Part shown: positions 52,951 through 62,144 of the stretch, piece after piece
How positions within the stretch are numbered: the stretch's first letter is position 1
Layout of the letters: each line of letters opens with the position of its first letter
Origin: Sphingopyxis sp. JAI108
GTDB taxonomy: Bacteria > Pseudomonadota > Alphaproteobacteria > Sphingomonadales > Sphingomonadaceae
Assembly: GCF_013410105.1 (NCBI RefSeq)
Contig: NZ_JACCCJ010000003.1
Coordinates: 124,001-188,000 of the forward strand
Length of the DNA: 64,000 nt
Reading direction: 5' to 3'
The notes under the pieces: generated by a model
Database searches by the model: none
Told to the model about the DNA's origin: nothing
Seen by the model: only the letters and a program-made list of their open reading frames with translations
Translations under genes and position numbers: made by a program

Positions 52951-55002
52951 ATGACTCGCTTGAATATTTCTTCGCGCCTGCTCGCGACCGCCGCTTTTGG
53001 CGGAATCATGCTCGCCGCCGTTCCGGCCGCCGCACAGGAGCAGGCGGCGCCTGCCACCACCGCCGCCAAGCCCGAAATCGGCGATTTCGGCTTCGACCTT
53101 TCGGGCATGGACAAGGGCGTCCAGCCGGGCGACGATTTCTACTCCTATGCCAATGGCACCTGGGCCATGAATACCCAGATCCCCGCCGACAAATCGAATT
53201 ACGGCATGTTCACCGCGCTCGCCGACCTGTCGCAAACGCGCACGCGCGAAATCCTCGACGTGGCGAAGGCCGATCCGAACAGCATGATCGGCCGCGCTTA
53301 CGCCTCCTATCTCGATTCGGCCGCCGTCGAGGCCAAGGGGCTCGCGCCGATCGAGCCGTGGCTGAACAAGATTCGCGCGGTCGACAAGGCGGGGCTTGCG
53401 AAGCTGCTCGCCGAGGCCGACCGCAGCGGCGTCCAGCATTTCTTCGGCGGTTATGTCGGTCAGGATGACAAGAATCCCGACGTTTACATCTACACGATGT
53501 TCCAGGGCGGCATCGGCATGCCCGACCGCGATTTCTACCTCAAGGAGAATGAGCGGAACACCAAGCTGCAGGCTGCCTATCTGAAGCATCTCGAAAATGT
53601 CCTGACGCTCGCCGGCGAAAAGGACGCCGCGGCGCGCGCCAAGGCGATCTACGACTTCGAAAAGCAGGTCGCGACCGTCCACTGGGACAAGAACGACAGC
53701 AGCGACGCGACCAAGGTCTATAACAAGATGACGATCGCCGAGCTGGCGCAGGCCGCGCCCGGTTTCGACTGGGCGACCTTCATTCGCGGCATCGGCGTCA
53801 ATGAGGATTCGATCCTCGTGTCGCAGCCGAGCGCCTTCACCGGCGAGGCGAAGCTGCTCGCCGACGCGCCGATCGGCGTGATCCGCGACATGCTGGTCGT
53901 CCGCAGCCTCGACGGCTTTTCGGACGTACTGCCCGATGCGGTCGCCAATGAGGCTTTCTCCTTTTACGGCACCGCGCTGTCCGGCACGCCGCAGATGCAG
54001 GAACGCTGGAAGCGCGCGGTCGACTTCACCACGGGCAATATGGGTGAAGCCGTCGGCAAGGATTATGTCGCCAAATATTTCCCGCCCGAAACCAAGGCGG
54101 CGATGGACGTGCTCGTCAAGAATGTGCTCGCGGCGCTCGACACACGCATCACCAATCTGACGTGGATGCAGCCCGCGACAAAGGTGAAGGCGAAGAAGAA
54201 GCTCGCCAATTTCACCACCAAGATCGGCTATCCCGACCGCTGGAAGGATTACAGCAAGCTCGAGATCAAGGCCGGCGACCTGTTCGGCAACGCGCTTCGC
54301 TCGAACCAGTTCGCGCACGATGACAATATCAGCCGCCTCGGCGGCCCGATCCGCCGCTGGGAGTGGGGGATGACCCCGATGACGGTCAACGCCTACGCCA
54401 ATTTCGGCATGAACGAGATCGTCTTCCCCGCCGCGATCCTCCAGCCGCCCTTCTTCGATCCGCACGCCGACGACGCGATCAACTATGGCGGCATCGGCGC
54501 CGTCATCGGTCACGAAATCAGCCATCATTTCGACGATCAGGGCGCGAAATATGACGAGACCGGCAAGCTTGCCGACTGGTGGACCCCGGCCGACGTCGCG
54601 GCCTTCGAGGCGGCGGGCAAGGCGCTGATCGCGCAATATGACGCCTATGAAGTGCTTCCGGGCGAAAAGCTCGACGGCACCTTCACGCTGGGCGAGAATA
54701 TCGGCGACCTCGCCGGCCTGACCATCGCCTATGACGCCTATAAAAAGTCGCTCGGTGGCAAGGATGCGCCGGTGATCGACGGGCTGACCGGCGACCAGCG
54801 CTTCTTCCTCGGCTGGGCGCAGGTGTGGCGGCGCAACTATCGCGAGCAGAATCTGTCGCAGCGCATCACGACCGATCCGCATTCGCCGTCGATCCAGCGG
54901 ACTTGGGTCTCGCGCAATCTTGACCCTTGGTATAAGGCCTACCAGATCAAGCAGGGCCAGAAGCTCTATCTGGCACCCGAGGACCGCGTTCGCATCTGGT
55001 GA
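52951..55002 (+). CDS. M13 (neprilysin/PepO) family zinc metallopeptidase
   Basis: A 683-residue secreted endopeptidase. A signal peptide (LLATAAFGGIMLAAVPAAAQ) is followed by the M13 N-terminal domain (GDDFYSYANGTWAMNTQIPA) and the catalytic domain with zinc motif HEISH at residues 521-525 (GAVIGHEISHHFDDQG), the third ligand in GENIGD around residue 582, and a NAYANFGMNEIVFPAAILQP substrate strand. The C-terminus ends in RVRIW like other M13 proteins. It probably degrades peptides in the periplasm. Confidence 0.95.
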   Translation: MTRLNISSRLLATAAFGGIMLAAVPAAAQEQAAPATTAAKPEIGDFGFDLSGMDKGVQPGDDFYSYANGTWAMNTQIPADKSNYGMFTALADLSQTRTREILDVAKADPNSMIGRAYASYLDSAAVEAKGLAPIEPWLNKIRAVDKAGLAKLLAEADRSGVQHFFGGYVGQDDKNPDVYIYTMFQGGIGMPDRDFYLKENERNTKLQAAYLKHLENVLTLAGEKDAAARAKAIYDFEKQVATVHWDKNDSSDATKVYNKMTIAELAQAAPGFDWATFIRGIGVNEDSILVSQPSAFTGEAKLLADAPIGVIRDMLVVRSLDGFSDVLPDAVANEAFSFYGTALSGTPQMQERWKRAVDFTTGNMGEAVGKDYVAKYFPPETKAAMDVLVKNVLAALDTRITNLTWMQPATKVKAKKKLANFTTKIGYPDRWKDYSKLEIKAGDLFGNALRSNQFAHDDNISRLGGPIRRWEWGMTPMTVNAYANFGMNEIVFPAAILQPPFFDPHADDAINYGGIGAVIGHEISHHFDDQGAKYDETGKLADWWTPADVAAFEAAGKALIAQYDAYEVLPGEKLDGTFTLGENIGDLAGLTIAYDAYKKSLGGKDAPVIDGLTGDQRFFLGWAQVWRRNYREQNLSQRITTDPHSPSIQRTWVSRNLDPWYKAYQIKQGQKLYLAPEDRVRIW

Positions 55003-55026
55003 TGCGCCACTGAGAAAGAGTGTCAT

Positions 55027-57480
55027 TTGACCGTGCAAAGCCTGCCCTCCGCTGATGGTGATGTCATCAGGGGGGCGGGCCCTGCCGCCGGGCTGCTTTC
55101 GGCTCCGGCGGGCCTCTCGCGGCTCGACGCGGGCTTGCTCGGCGGCCTTGTGCTGCTTTCGGCAGCCTTGCTGTTCTGGGCGACGGGCAGCGCGATTCTG
55201 GCGGCAGGATTCGTGGCGGGCCTGGCCGTTGCGGCGGCCGGCGTACTGCTTGTGCGCCGGGTCTTTCCCGCAGCCGTGTCGGGCGAGGCTGCCGCGCCCG
55301 ACTGGACGATGCTGCGCCAGGCGGTCAATCATGACGATGTCGCGATCGCGGTGACCGACCGCGCGGGGCGGATGGTCTGCGCGAACGACCTGTTCGGCAC
55401 CTGGTTCAATGGTTTCGTGACGCCGCCTGGCCTCCCGCTCGAAGGACGCGGCGCCGAAATGCTTAAAAATGCCGGCCGCATCGCGTGGCGCGACGGCGAG
55501 GGGCATGCCGACGATATCGCGATCGGCCCGCTGCAGTTGCGCGCGCAGGTGACGCGCGCCGGGCAGTCGGAGGATTATCTCGTCTGGCGCTTCTCGGCGC
55601 TCGAACGGCTCGACTTGGTCGCTGAAATCGTCCGTCATCTCGACGGGCCTGCGGGCCGGACGCTGGGTCATGCCGGTGTGATGGCCGCGCTCGTCAGCGC
55701 CGAAGGGCGGCTGCGCGTCGCCAACCAGGCCTTCCTCCTCCGCGCGCTGGGGGAGGATGACGCGCTGCATTATGCCGGCCGCGACGTTGCGCCGATGATC
55801 CGGCTCGATGACGCGGGCGCACTCTATTTCGCGCGTGAGGGCGACCGCGCGACGCCCGTGCGGCTGATTCAGATCCCGCTAGCGCCCGCCGACAGCAATA
55901 CGCCGATGCTGCTCGCGTTGCTCGACGAGGAAATGGGGCCGGCCGACCGCGGCACCGCGCAGACCTATGTCGAAACCTTGCTGTCGCTGCTGCCGTTCGG
56001 GCTGGCGATGGTCGATCGCGACGGGCGCTTCCTTTATATGAACCGTGCCTTCGTCCGGGCGGCGAGCCTTCCCGAAGGCAAGATGCCCCGCTACCCCGGC
56101 GACATCGTCGTCGGTGAAGACAAGGGGCCGCTTGCCGACATGATCCGCCGCCACAGCAGCGGACAGCAGGTCGGCGGCGACCTGTCGATCCGGCTCGCAG
56201 GGCAGAGCGGCGATCCCGTGTCGATGCGCGTCGTCGGCGTGCGCGGGCTCGGCGAGGCGGCCGTGCTTTTGAGCCTCAAGGATTCGAGCGAGGAATCGCG
56301 CCTCAAGCGCCAGGTGGCGCAGGCGTCGAAGATGCAGGCGGTCGGCCAGCTTGCTGGCGGCGTCGCGCATGATTTCAACAATATCCTGACCGCGGTGCTC
56401 GGCGCGTGCGACCTGATGTTGATGCGCCATACGCCCGGCGACAGCGACTATGACGACATCCAGCAGATTCGCAGCAACGCCAATCGCGCCGCCAGCCTGA
56501 CGCGGCAGTTGCTCGCCTTCTCGCGACAGCAGACGCTGCGCCCGCAGATATTGCAGCTGCCCGACGTGATTTCGGAGGTGTCGCATCTTTTGAAGCGCCT
56601 GATCGGCGAGACCGTCCAGCTCTCGGTGCATCACGGCCGCGGCCTTGGCGCGGTGCGTGCCGATCCGGGCCAGCTCGAACAGGTGATCATCAACCTTGCG
56701 GTCAATGCGCGCGACGCGATGCCGGGCGGCGGGACGCTGACGATCGAAACCTATCCCGTCTCGGCCGCCGACGTGCGGCAGATGGGCAATGAATTCATGC
56801 CCCCTGCCGACTATTGCGCGCTCAAGGTCAGCGATACCGGCACGGGCATTCCCGCCGACGTGCTGCCCAAGATTTTCGAACCTTTTTTCACGACCAAGGA
56901 TGTCGGCAAGGGCACCGGACTTGGCCTGTCGACCGTCTATGGCATCATCAAGCAGTCGGCGGGCTATATCTTCGCCGACAGCAAGCCGGGGCAGGGGACG
57001 AGCTTTTCGATATACCTGCCCGTTCACCGCGCCGGCGGCGACGCTCCCGTCGCTCCGCCGCCACCCGCGAAGCCCAAGAAGAGCCAGTGGGGCACCGGCA
57101 CCATCCTGCTCGTCGAGGACGAGGATATGGTGCGCGCCGTGGCGGAACGCGCGTTGACCCGCGCGGGTTATAGCGTCGTGACCGCCTCGCAGGGCGAAGA
57201 GGGGCTCGAACGGTTCGCACAGATGGAGAAGGTCGATTTGATCATCAGCGACGTGGTGATGCCGACGATGGACGGCCCGGCGATGGTGCGTGCGATGCGC
57301 GCCAAACGCCCCGACCTGCCGGTCCTGTTCATGTCGGGCTATGCCGAAGAACAGCTCCGCCAGTCGATCGACATCGACGATGTCGCCTTTCTGCCCAAGC
57401 CCTTTTCGGTCGCGCAGCTCGCCGAGGCGACCTCGGCGGCGCTCGACGATGCTGCGCATCGGGTGCCCAATGGCCAGTGA
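55027..57480 (+). CDS. cckA: Hybrid sensor kinase CckA
   Basis: An 817-residue kinase. Two transmembrane segments lie at about residues 35-80 (LLGGLVLLSAALLFWATGSA, AAGFVAGLAVAAAGVLLV). PAS-like domains follow. The kinase core reads KMQAVGQLAGGVAHDFNNIL with phospho-acceptor His448, LLAFSRQQTLRPQILQLPDV and INLAVNARDAMPGGG, all diagnostic of CckA. A C-terminal receiver carries Asp742 in LIISDVVMPTMDG. CckA feeds phosphate through ChpT to CtrA and controls the alphaproteobacterial cell cycle. TTG at 55027 with AAAGAG 6 bases upstream is the likely start; GTG at 55033 is possible. Confidence 0.92.
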   Translation: MTVQSLPSADGDVIRGAGPAAGLLSAPAGLSRLDAGLLGGLVLLSAALLFWATGSAILAAGFVAGLAVAAAGVLLVRRVFPAAVSGEAAAPDWTMLRQAVNHDDVAIAVTDRAGRMVCANDLFGTWFNGFVTPPGLPLEGRGAEMLKNAGRIAWRDGEGHADDIAIGPLQLRAQVTRAGQSEDYLVWRFSALERLDLVAEIVRHLDGPAGRTLGHAGVMAALVSAEGRLRVANQAFLLRALGEDDALHYAGRDVAPMIRLDDAGALYFAREGDRATPVRLIQIPLAPADSNTPMLLALLDEEMGPADRGTAQTYVETLLSLLPFGLAMVDRDGRFLYMNRAFVRAASLPEGKMPRYPGDIVVGEDKGPLADMIRRHSSGQQVGGDLSIRLAGQSGDPVSMRVVGVRGLGEAAVLLSLKDSSEESRLKRQVAQASKMQAVGQLAGGVAHDFNNILTAVLGACDLMLMRHTPGDSDYDDIQQIRSNANRAASLTRQLLAFSRQQTLRPQILQLPDVISEVSHLLKRLIGETVQLSVHHGRGLGAVRADPGQLEQVIINLAVNARDAMPGGGTLTIETYPVSAADVRQMGNEFMPPADYCALKVSDTGTGIPADVLPKIFEPFFTTKDVGKGTGLGLSTVYGIIKQSAGYIFADSKPGQGTSFSIYLPVHRAGGDAPVAPPPPAKPKKSQWGTGTILLVEDEDMVRAVAERALTRAGYSVVTASQGEEGLERFAQMEKVDLIISDVVMPTMDGPAMVRAMRAKRPDLPVLFMSGYAEEQLRQSIDIDDVAFLPKPFSVAQLAEATSAALDDAAHRVPNGQ

Positions 57481-57823
57481 TCGCCGCATCCTGCTCGTCG
57501 AAGACGATGTGCTGATCGGCATGATGCTTGCCGACATGTTCGACGCGCTCGACCTTCCCGAGCCCGCGCAGGCGACGAGCAACGAGGAGGCGCTCGCGCT
57601 GATTGCCGCCGAATCGCTCGCGGGGGCGCTCGTCGACATCAACCTCGGCGACGAAAAGGGCTGGCCGGTCGCCGATGCGCTCGCCGAACGCGGCATTCCC
57701 TTTGCGTTCACTTCGGGCGGCGGCGATGTCCTTCCGCCCGCGCACGCGCATCGCAAGCTGATCACGAAACCGTTCCGGATCAGCGACATCGAGGCGGCGC
57801 TCGATGAGTTTTCGGCGGAATAA
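57470..57823 (+). CDS. Single-domain response regulator overlapping cckA
   Basis: A 117-residue receiver beginning 11 bases before the cckA stop. The acidic pair is in ILLVEDDVLIGMM, the phospho-acceptor in AGALVDINLGDEKGWPV, the switch Thr/Ser in FAFTSGGG and the Lys in KLITKPFRISD. There is no output domain. The tight overlap suggests it exchanges phosphate with CckA or acts as a sink, but the usual CckA partner is ChpT, which is not here. Confidence 0.88.
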   Translation: MASDRRILLVEDDVLIGMMLADMFDALDLPEPAQATSNEEALALIAAESLAGALVDINLGDEKGWPVADALAERGIPFAFTSGGGDVLPPAHAHRKLITKPFRISDIEAALDEFSAE

Positions 57824-57853
57824 CGCGCTTTTCGACAAAGTCGATTTTATATT

Positions 57854-57868
57854 GTTCCCCTCTTGTTC
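57854..57868 (+). promoter_or_regulatory. LexA (SOS) box of recA
   Basis: GTTC-CCCTCTT-GTTC is a perfect match to the alphaproteobacterial SOS box GTTC-N7-GTTC. It lies 75 bases before the recA start, so recA should be repressed by LexA and induced by DNA damage. Confidence 0.85.
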
Positions 57869-57943
57869 CATGAGAACAAATGTGGCACATAGTCTGGCAT
57901 TGCGATGCTTCTGCCGTCGCTCTAGAGCTGGAAAGGGACGGTC

Positions 57944-59023
57944 ATGGCCGGACAATTGTCACTCGTCGAATCGGGGAAATCAGTGAACAACACGGACAGG
58001 CAGAAGGCGCTCGACGCCGCGCTCGCGCAGATCGATCGCGCGTTCGGCAAGGGCTCGGTGATGAAATTGGGCTCGAAGGAAGCCATGCAGGTCGAGGCGA
58101 TCTCGACCGGCTCGCTCGGCCTCGACATCGCGCTTGGCGTCGGCGGGCTGCCGCGCGGCCGCGTCATCGAAATCTACGGCCCCGAAAGCTCGGGCAAGAC
58201 GACGCTCGCGCTGCATACGCTCGCCGAAGCGCAGAAGGGCGGCGGCACCGTCGCCTTCGTCGACGCCGAACATGCGCTCGACCCCGTCTATGCCCGCAAG
58301 CTCGGGGTGAACATCGACGAACTCATCGTGTCGCAGCCCGACACCGGCGAACAGGCGCTCGAAATCGTCGATACTCTTGTCCGGTCCAACGCGATCGACG
58401 TGCTCGTCGTCGACTCGGTCGCGGCGCTCGTTCCGCGCGCCGAAATCGAAGGCGAAATGGGCGACAGCCATGTCGGCCTGCAAGCGCGTCTGATGTCGCA
58501 GTCGCTGCGCAAGCTCACCGGCTCGATCAGCCGCTCGCGCTGCATGGTGATCTTCATCAACCAGCTGCGCATGAAGATCGGCGTGATGTACGGCAATCCC
58601 GAAACCACGACCGGCGGCAACGCGCTCAAATTCTACGCCTCGGTCCGTCTCGACATCCGCCGCACCGGCCAGATCAAGAATGGCGACGAGATCGTCGGCA
58701 ACACGACGCGCGTGAAGGTGGTGAAGAACAAGGTCGCACCGCCGTTCAAGCAGGTCGAATTCGACATCATGTACGGGCAGGGCATTTCCAAGATCGGCGA
58801 GATCCTCGATCTGGGCGTCAAGGCCGGCATCGTCGAGAAATCGGGCGCCTGGTTCAGCTATGACTCGATCCGTATCGGGCAGGGCCGCGAAAATTCCAAA
58901 ACCTTCCTCAAGGACAATCCCGAGTTGATGGAGCGGCTTGAAACCGCGATCCGCGGCCGGACCGAGGCGGTGGCCGAGGAAATGATGGCCGGCCCCGACG
59001 ACGAGGGCGACGACGACAATTGA
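57944..59023 (+). CDS. recA: Recombinase RecA
   Basis: A 359-residue RecA. Walker A is GPESSGKT at residues 79-86; the family signatures [14 protein letters not shown], the L1/L2 loops around [14 protein letters not shown] and [14 protein letters not shown], and the acidic tail DDEGDDDN are all present. It forms filaments on single-stranded DNA for strand exchange and triggers LexA self-cleavage. AAAGGGA precedes the ATG. A strong inverted repeat follows the gene. Confidence 0.98.
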   Translation: MAGQLSLVESGKSVNNTDRQKALDAALAQIDRAFGKGSVMKLGSKEAMQVEAISTGSLGLDIALGVGGLPRGRVIEIYGPESSGKTTLALHTLAEAQKGGGTVAFVDAEHALDPVYARKLGVNIDELIVSQPDTGEQALEIVDTLVRSNAIDVLVVDSVAALVPRAEIEGEMGDSHVGLQARLMSQSLRKLTGSISRSRCMVIFINQLRMKIGVMYGNPETTTGGNALKFYASVRLDIRRTGQIKNGDEIVGNTTRVKVVKNKVAPPFKQVEFDIMYGQGISKIGEILDLGVKAGIVEKSGAWFSYDSIRIGQGRENSKTFLKDNPELMERLETAIRGRTEAVAEEMMAGPDDEGDDDN

Positions 59024-59030
59024 TTGCCAT

Positions 59031-59061
59031 CCGGCCGGTTCGCCTTGCTTGAACCGGCCGG
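59031..59061 (+). terminator. Hairpin after recA
   Basis: A perfect 11-bp stem (CCGGCCGGTTC / GAACCGGCCGG) with a 9-base loop begins 8 bases after the recA stop. No T-run follows. Confidence 0.55.
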
Positions 59062-59173
59062 CCGACGGCGGCGGGCCACCAGCCCCTTTGACCTGCACTC
59101 TCCCCCTCCCAAGCAGGTCGGCCCGCCCGCCGTTGATCCTTGCGCCGCTTCTGCCAGCGGCTACAAGCGGCGC

Positions 59174-59989
59174 ATGCCCGCGATCCGCCTTTTCGGCTTG
59201 CCCACCGACATCAACAGCAGCTTCGAACGCGGCGCCGCCGCCGGCCCCGCGGCGATCCGCGCCGCCCTGTGGAGCGACCGCGGCAATATGGCGAGCGAGC
59301 TCGGCGTCGAAATCGGCACCGACATCGCCCTCACCGACGACGGCGACCTGCCGCTGACCGAAGACACGGCGCGCGACGATGCGGCGATCCGCCGCCACCT
59401 TGCCTATGTGCGCGAAGATGGAGACATTCCGCTCGCGCTCGGCGGGGACCACGCGGTCACTTTCCCGCTCGTCGAGGCGGCGGCCGCTTGCCACGGACCG
59501 GTGACGATCCTCCACTTCGACGCGCATCCCGACCTCTATGATGATTTCGCCGGCAATCCGCGCAGCCACGCCTCGCCCTTCGCGCGTATCTGCGAGGCCG
59601 GTCATGCGAAGCGGCTGGTGCAGGTCGGCATTCGCACCCTTAACCGTCATTGCCGCGAGCAGGCGGAGCGCTTCGGCGTCGAGATTGTGCCGATGGCCGG
59701 TTTCTCGCCCGACCGCGTCCCGGTGCTCGACGGCCCGCTCTATATATCGATCGACCTCGACGGGCTCGACCCGTCGGCAGCGCCCGGCGTCGCGCATCCC
59801 GAGCCGGGCGGCCTGACGGTTCGCGAACTGCTCGCCGTGCTGCACAAGCAGACCGCGCCGATTGTCGGGGCGGATATTGTCGAACTGCATCCCGGTCGCG
59901 ATGTAGGCGATGTGACAGCCATTCTCGGCGCCAAACTCGTCCGCGAACTCGCGGCGCTGATCGACCGCAACGGCCCCTATCGCCCCTGA
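59174..59989 (+). CDS. Arginase/agmatinase-family ureohydrolase
   Basis: A 271-residue binuclear-metal hydrolase. Metal-binding motifs are complete: LALGGDHAVTFPL, ILHFDAHPDLYDDFAGNPRS with SHASPF, and YISIDLDGLDPSAAPG. The C-terminal catalytic Glu is in VGADIVELHPGRD. Family members release urea from arginine or agmatine, or formamide-like groups from related compounds; the substrate cannot be told from sequence, but the pattern is nearer agmatinase than classical arginase. ATG at 59174 is chosen; an upstream in-frame extension lies in the intergenic hairpin zone. Confidence 0.88.
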   Translation: MPAIRLFGLPTDINSSFERGAAAGPAAIRAALWSDRGNMASELGVEIGTDIALTDDGDLPLTEDTARDDAAIRRHLAYVREDGDIPLALGGDHAVTFPLVEAAAACHGPVTILHFDAHPDLYDDFAGNPRSHASPFARICEAGHAKRLVQVGIRTLNRHCREQAERFGVEIVPMAGFSPDRVPVLDGPLYISIDLDGLDPSAAPGVAHPEPGGLTVRELLAVLHKQTAPIVGADIVELHPGRDVGDVTAILGAKLVRELAALIDRNGPYRP

Positions 59990-60004
59990 TCCAAAGGAAA
60001 GTCC

Positions 60005-60655
60005 ATGAACCTGATCGTCCACCATCTGAACAACAGCCGCTCGCAGCGCATCCTCTGGCTGCTCGAGGAAATCGGCGCGGCTTACGAAATCAAATATTAC
60101 GACCGCGATCCCGTCACTAATCTCGCCCCGCCCGAATTGCTCGCGGTTCACCCGCTCGGCAAGTCGCCGGTGATCGAGGAGTTCAACGATTCCGTCTCCG
60201 GCGGCAAGGGCCGTGTGATCACCGAATCGGGCGCGATCACCGAATATCTGTGCGAACGCCACGGCGGCGGCCATCTGGTGCCGGAACGCGGCAGCGATGA
60301 TTATATCACGCACCTCGAATGGCTGCATTTCGCCGAAGGCTCGGCGATGACGCCGATCCTCCTGCGCATCTATACCGCGCGCCTCGGCGAAGCGGCGGCC
60401 CCGCTCGAGCCGCGCATCGCGCAGCAACTCGACGCGCACTTCGCATATATGGAAAGCCGCGTCGGCGAGAGCGGTCATTTCATCGGCGACAGCCTGTCGG
60501 CCGCCGATATCATGCTCAGCTTCCCCGCCGAGATTGCGGTCATGCAGGGCATGGCGCCGCGCTACCCCAAACTGGCCTCATTTGTGAACGCCTGTCACGA
60601 CCGCCCGGCATGGCAGCGCGCGCGGGAGAAGGGTGGCGCCTATTATGGCTATTGA
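60005..60655 (+). CDS. Glutathione S-transferase family protein
   Basis: A 216-residue GST. The N-terminal thioredoxin-like half reads LIVHHLNNSRSQRILWLLEE, then LAVHPLGKSPVIEE with the cis-Pro and the glutathione-binding ESGAITEYLCER. The C-terminal helical half has GDSLSAADIMLSFPAEIAV, the N-capping box of GSTs. It conjugates glutathione to electrophiles or acts as a peroxidase. It starts 15 bases after the ureohydrolase and overlaps the next gene by 11 bases. Confidence 0.92.
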   Translation: MNLIVHHLNNSRSQRILWLLEEIGAAYEIKYYDRDPVTNLAPPELLAVHPLGKSPVIEEFNDSVSGGKGRVITESGAITEYLCERHGGGHLVPERGSDDYITHLEWLHFAEGSAMTPILLRIYTARLGEAAAPLEPRIAQQLDAHFAYMESRVGESGHFIGDSLSAADIMLSFPAEIAVMQGMAPRYPKLASFVNACHDRPAWQRAREKGGAYYGY

Positions 60656-61238
60656 GCCTGGAGGCCGCGCGCTGCTCGCCTCCGCGGCCTTGATGGCGGG
60701 GCTTCCGGCCGCTTTCGCCGCGCCGCTGACGCTCGCGCCCGAAGTGGAGCGTCAGATCGTCGCGCCCGAAGGGATGTCCTTTCAGCCGTCGGCATCCGAC
60801 GAGGAGGGAGCGGTCGACCGGTTCGCCGAATATACGCTTGCACTGGCAAAGCGCGATTTCGCAGCGGCCTATGCGATGCTGCGCCTCTCGTTCCAGGCAT
60901 CCAATCCGCGGCTCGAATGGGAAATGAACCAGCGCAAGCGGGGCACCTTGTGGGCCGACGGGCAAATCCGCCCGCTGCGCCTCAGCTGGTATATCGATCC
61001 CGCCGGGCAGCCGCCGGGTGTCTATGCCGCTTTCGACTTTCGCGGCGACCGCAAGGACGGGACGATGGACTGCGGCTACGTCGTTGTTCACCGCGCCGAG
61101 CCAGCCGCCGGCTGGACCGTCGTGCGCACCGACACGTCCGAAGTGCCGCCCGACCTGATCGAAGACGGCGTGCCGAAGGCCGATGTGTTGCGCCAACTGC
61201 CTTGCTACCTCGGCAAGGGCATTGCGACCGCCCTGTGA
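60645..61238 (+). CDS. Secreted DUF4019-like protein
   Basis: A 197-residue protein with a signal peptide (LLASAALMAGLPAAFAAP). The mature part holds DRFAEYTLALAKRDFAAAYA, then LSWYIDPAGQPPGVYAAFDF and MDCGYVVVHRAEPAAGWTVV, a layout like DUF4019 proteins with NTF2-like folds. The function is unknown. The start at ATG 60645 lies inside the end of the GST gene, so they are co-transcribed. Confidence 0.72.
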   Translation: MAIEPGGRALLASAALMAGLPAAFAAPLTLAPEVERQIVAPEGMSFQPSASDEEGAVDRFAEYTLALAKRDFAAAYAMLRLSFQASNPRLEWEMNQRKRGTLWADGQIRPLRLSWYIDPAGQPPGVYAAFDFRGDRKDGTMDCGYVVVHRAEPAAGWTVVRTDTSEVPPDLIEDGVPKADVLRQLPCYLGKGIATAL

Positions 61239-61340
61239 TCCCAAGCGAAATTTGGGCTTGCCGGCGCGCGCGCGCCTGCGCACGATAGCGCGCAGGACGC
61301 GGCGCCGGGGGGCGATGCGCGAAGAGGTGGGGAACGGATT

Positions 61341-62081
61341 ATGGCGACGATTTTCGTGGCGGCATTGCTTGCGGCGGCACCGGGCGCGCCCGAAATCAAG
61401 ATCGAGGCGGTGCCCGGCCGCGGCTATGCCGCAACGGTTCCGCTCATCGACGAGAACCAATATACGCCGGTCATCGAGCGGATAAAGCTGATGGCGGCCG
61501 AGCGATGCGGCGGACAGAGCGCCCGGTTCGGGCGCTTCTTTTTCGACAACGAGATCGACGTCGACCGCGGCGTCACGATCATCAAGGACTTTCGCCAGGC
61601 CTTTTCCTGCTTCGATCCCGCCACCGATCCCTATAAGCCCGTGCCCGCGGACTGGAAGGCGAGCGCGGCCGAAACCGCGGGGGCGACCCAATATATGACG
61701 CGCTTTCTGGACAATCTCGACGCCGGGAACGGGCGCGCGCTGGCTGCGATGATGGACCCGCAGCTCGAGGCGACGACCGACGAGATGACCCGGTTCAGCC
61801 GCGAAGCGAAGATGCACCAGACGGGCAGCGGCCGTTTCACCGCCCGATTGGACGGCTGGCTCAACAATCCGCCCGACGCGGCCTATCCGGGCGCCTACGC
61901 ACTGTTCGCCGTCATCAGCTCGCATCCCGGAATTGCCGGAACATGCGGCGGCGTGCTGCTCTATCGCGTCAACGATGGCAAATATCGGATCGCGCAATAT
62001 GACGTGCGCTATGTATCGCAGAAGCTGATCGACGAGGAGGGCATGAGCGACGAGGAACTCGATCGCCTTTGCCGTCGCTAG
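61341..62081 (+). CDS. Secreted hypothetical protein
   Basis: A 246-residue protein with a short signal peptide (MATIFVAALLAAAPGAPE). An N-terminal domain has two Cys (AAERCGGQS, AFSCFDPA); the C-terminal part, AYALFAVISSHPGIAGTCGG then VLLYRVNDGKYRIAQYDVRY, resembles the strand pattern of DUF4019-like domains, as in the preceding gene. Both may be paralogous secreted proteins. GAGGTGGGG lies before the start. Confidence 0.72.
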   Translation: MATIFVAALLAAAPGAPEIKIEAVPGRGYAATVPLIDENQYTPVIERIKLMAAERCGGQSARFGRFFFDNEIDVDRGVTIIKDFRQAFSCFDPATDPYKPVPADWKASAAETAGATQYMTRFLDNLDAGNGRALAAMMDPQLEATTDEMTRFSREAKMHQTGSGRFTARLDGWLNNPPDAAYPGAYALFAVISSHPGIAGTCGGVLLYRVNDGKYRIAQYDVRYVSQKLIDEEGMSDEELDRLCRR

Positions 62082-62144
62082 GCGGCAAGCGCCGCCGCGC
62101 GTATCGCGCTTGAGAAACGCGTCGTTCCGCACTAGATCGCGCGC

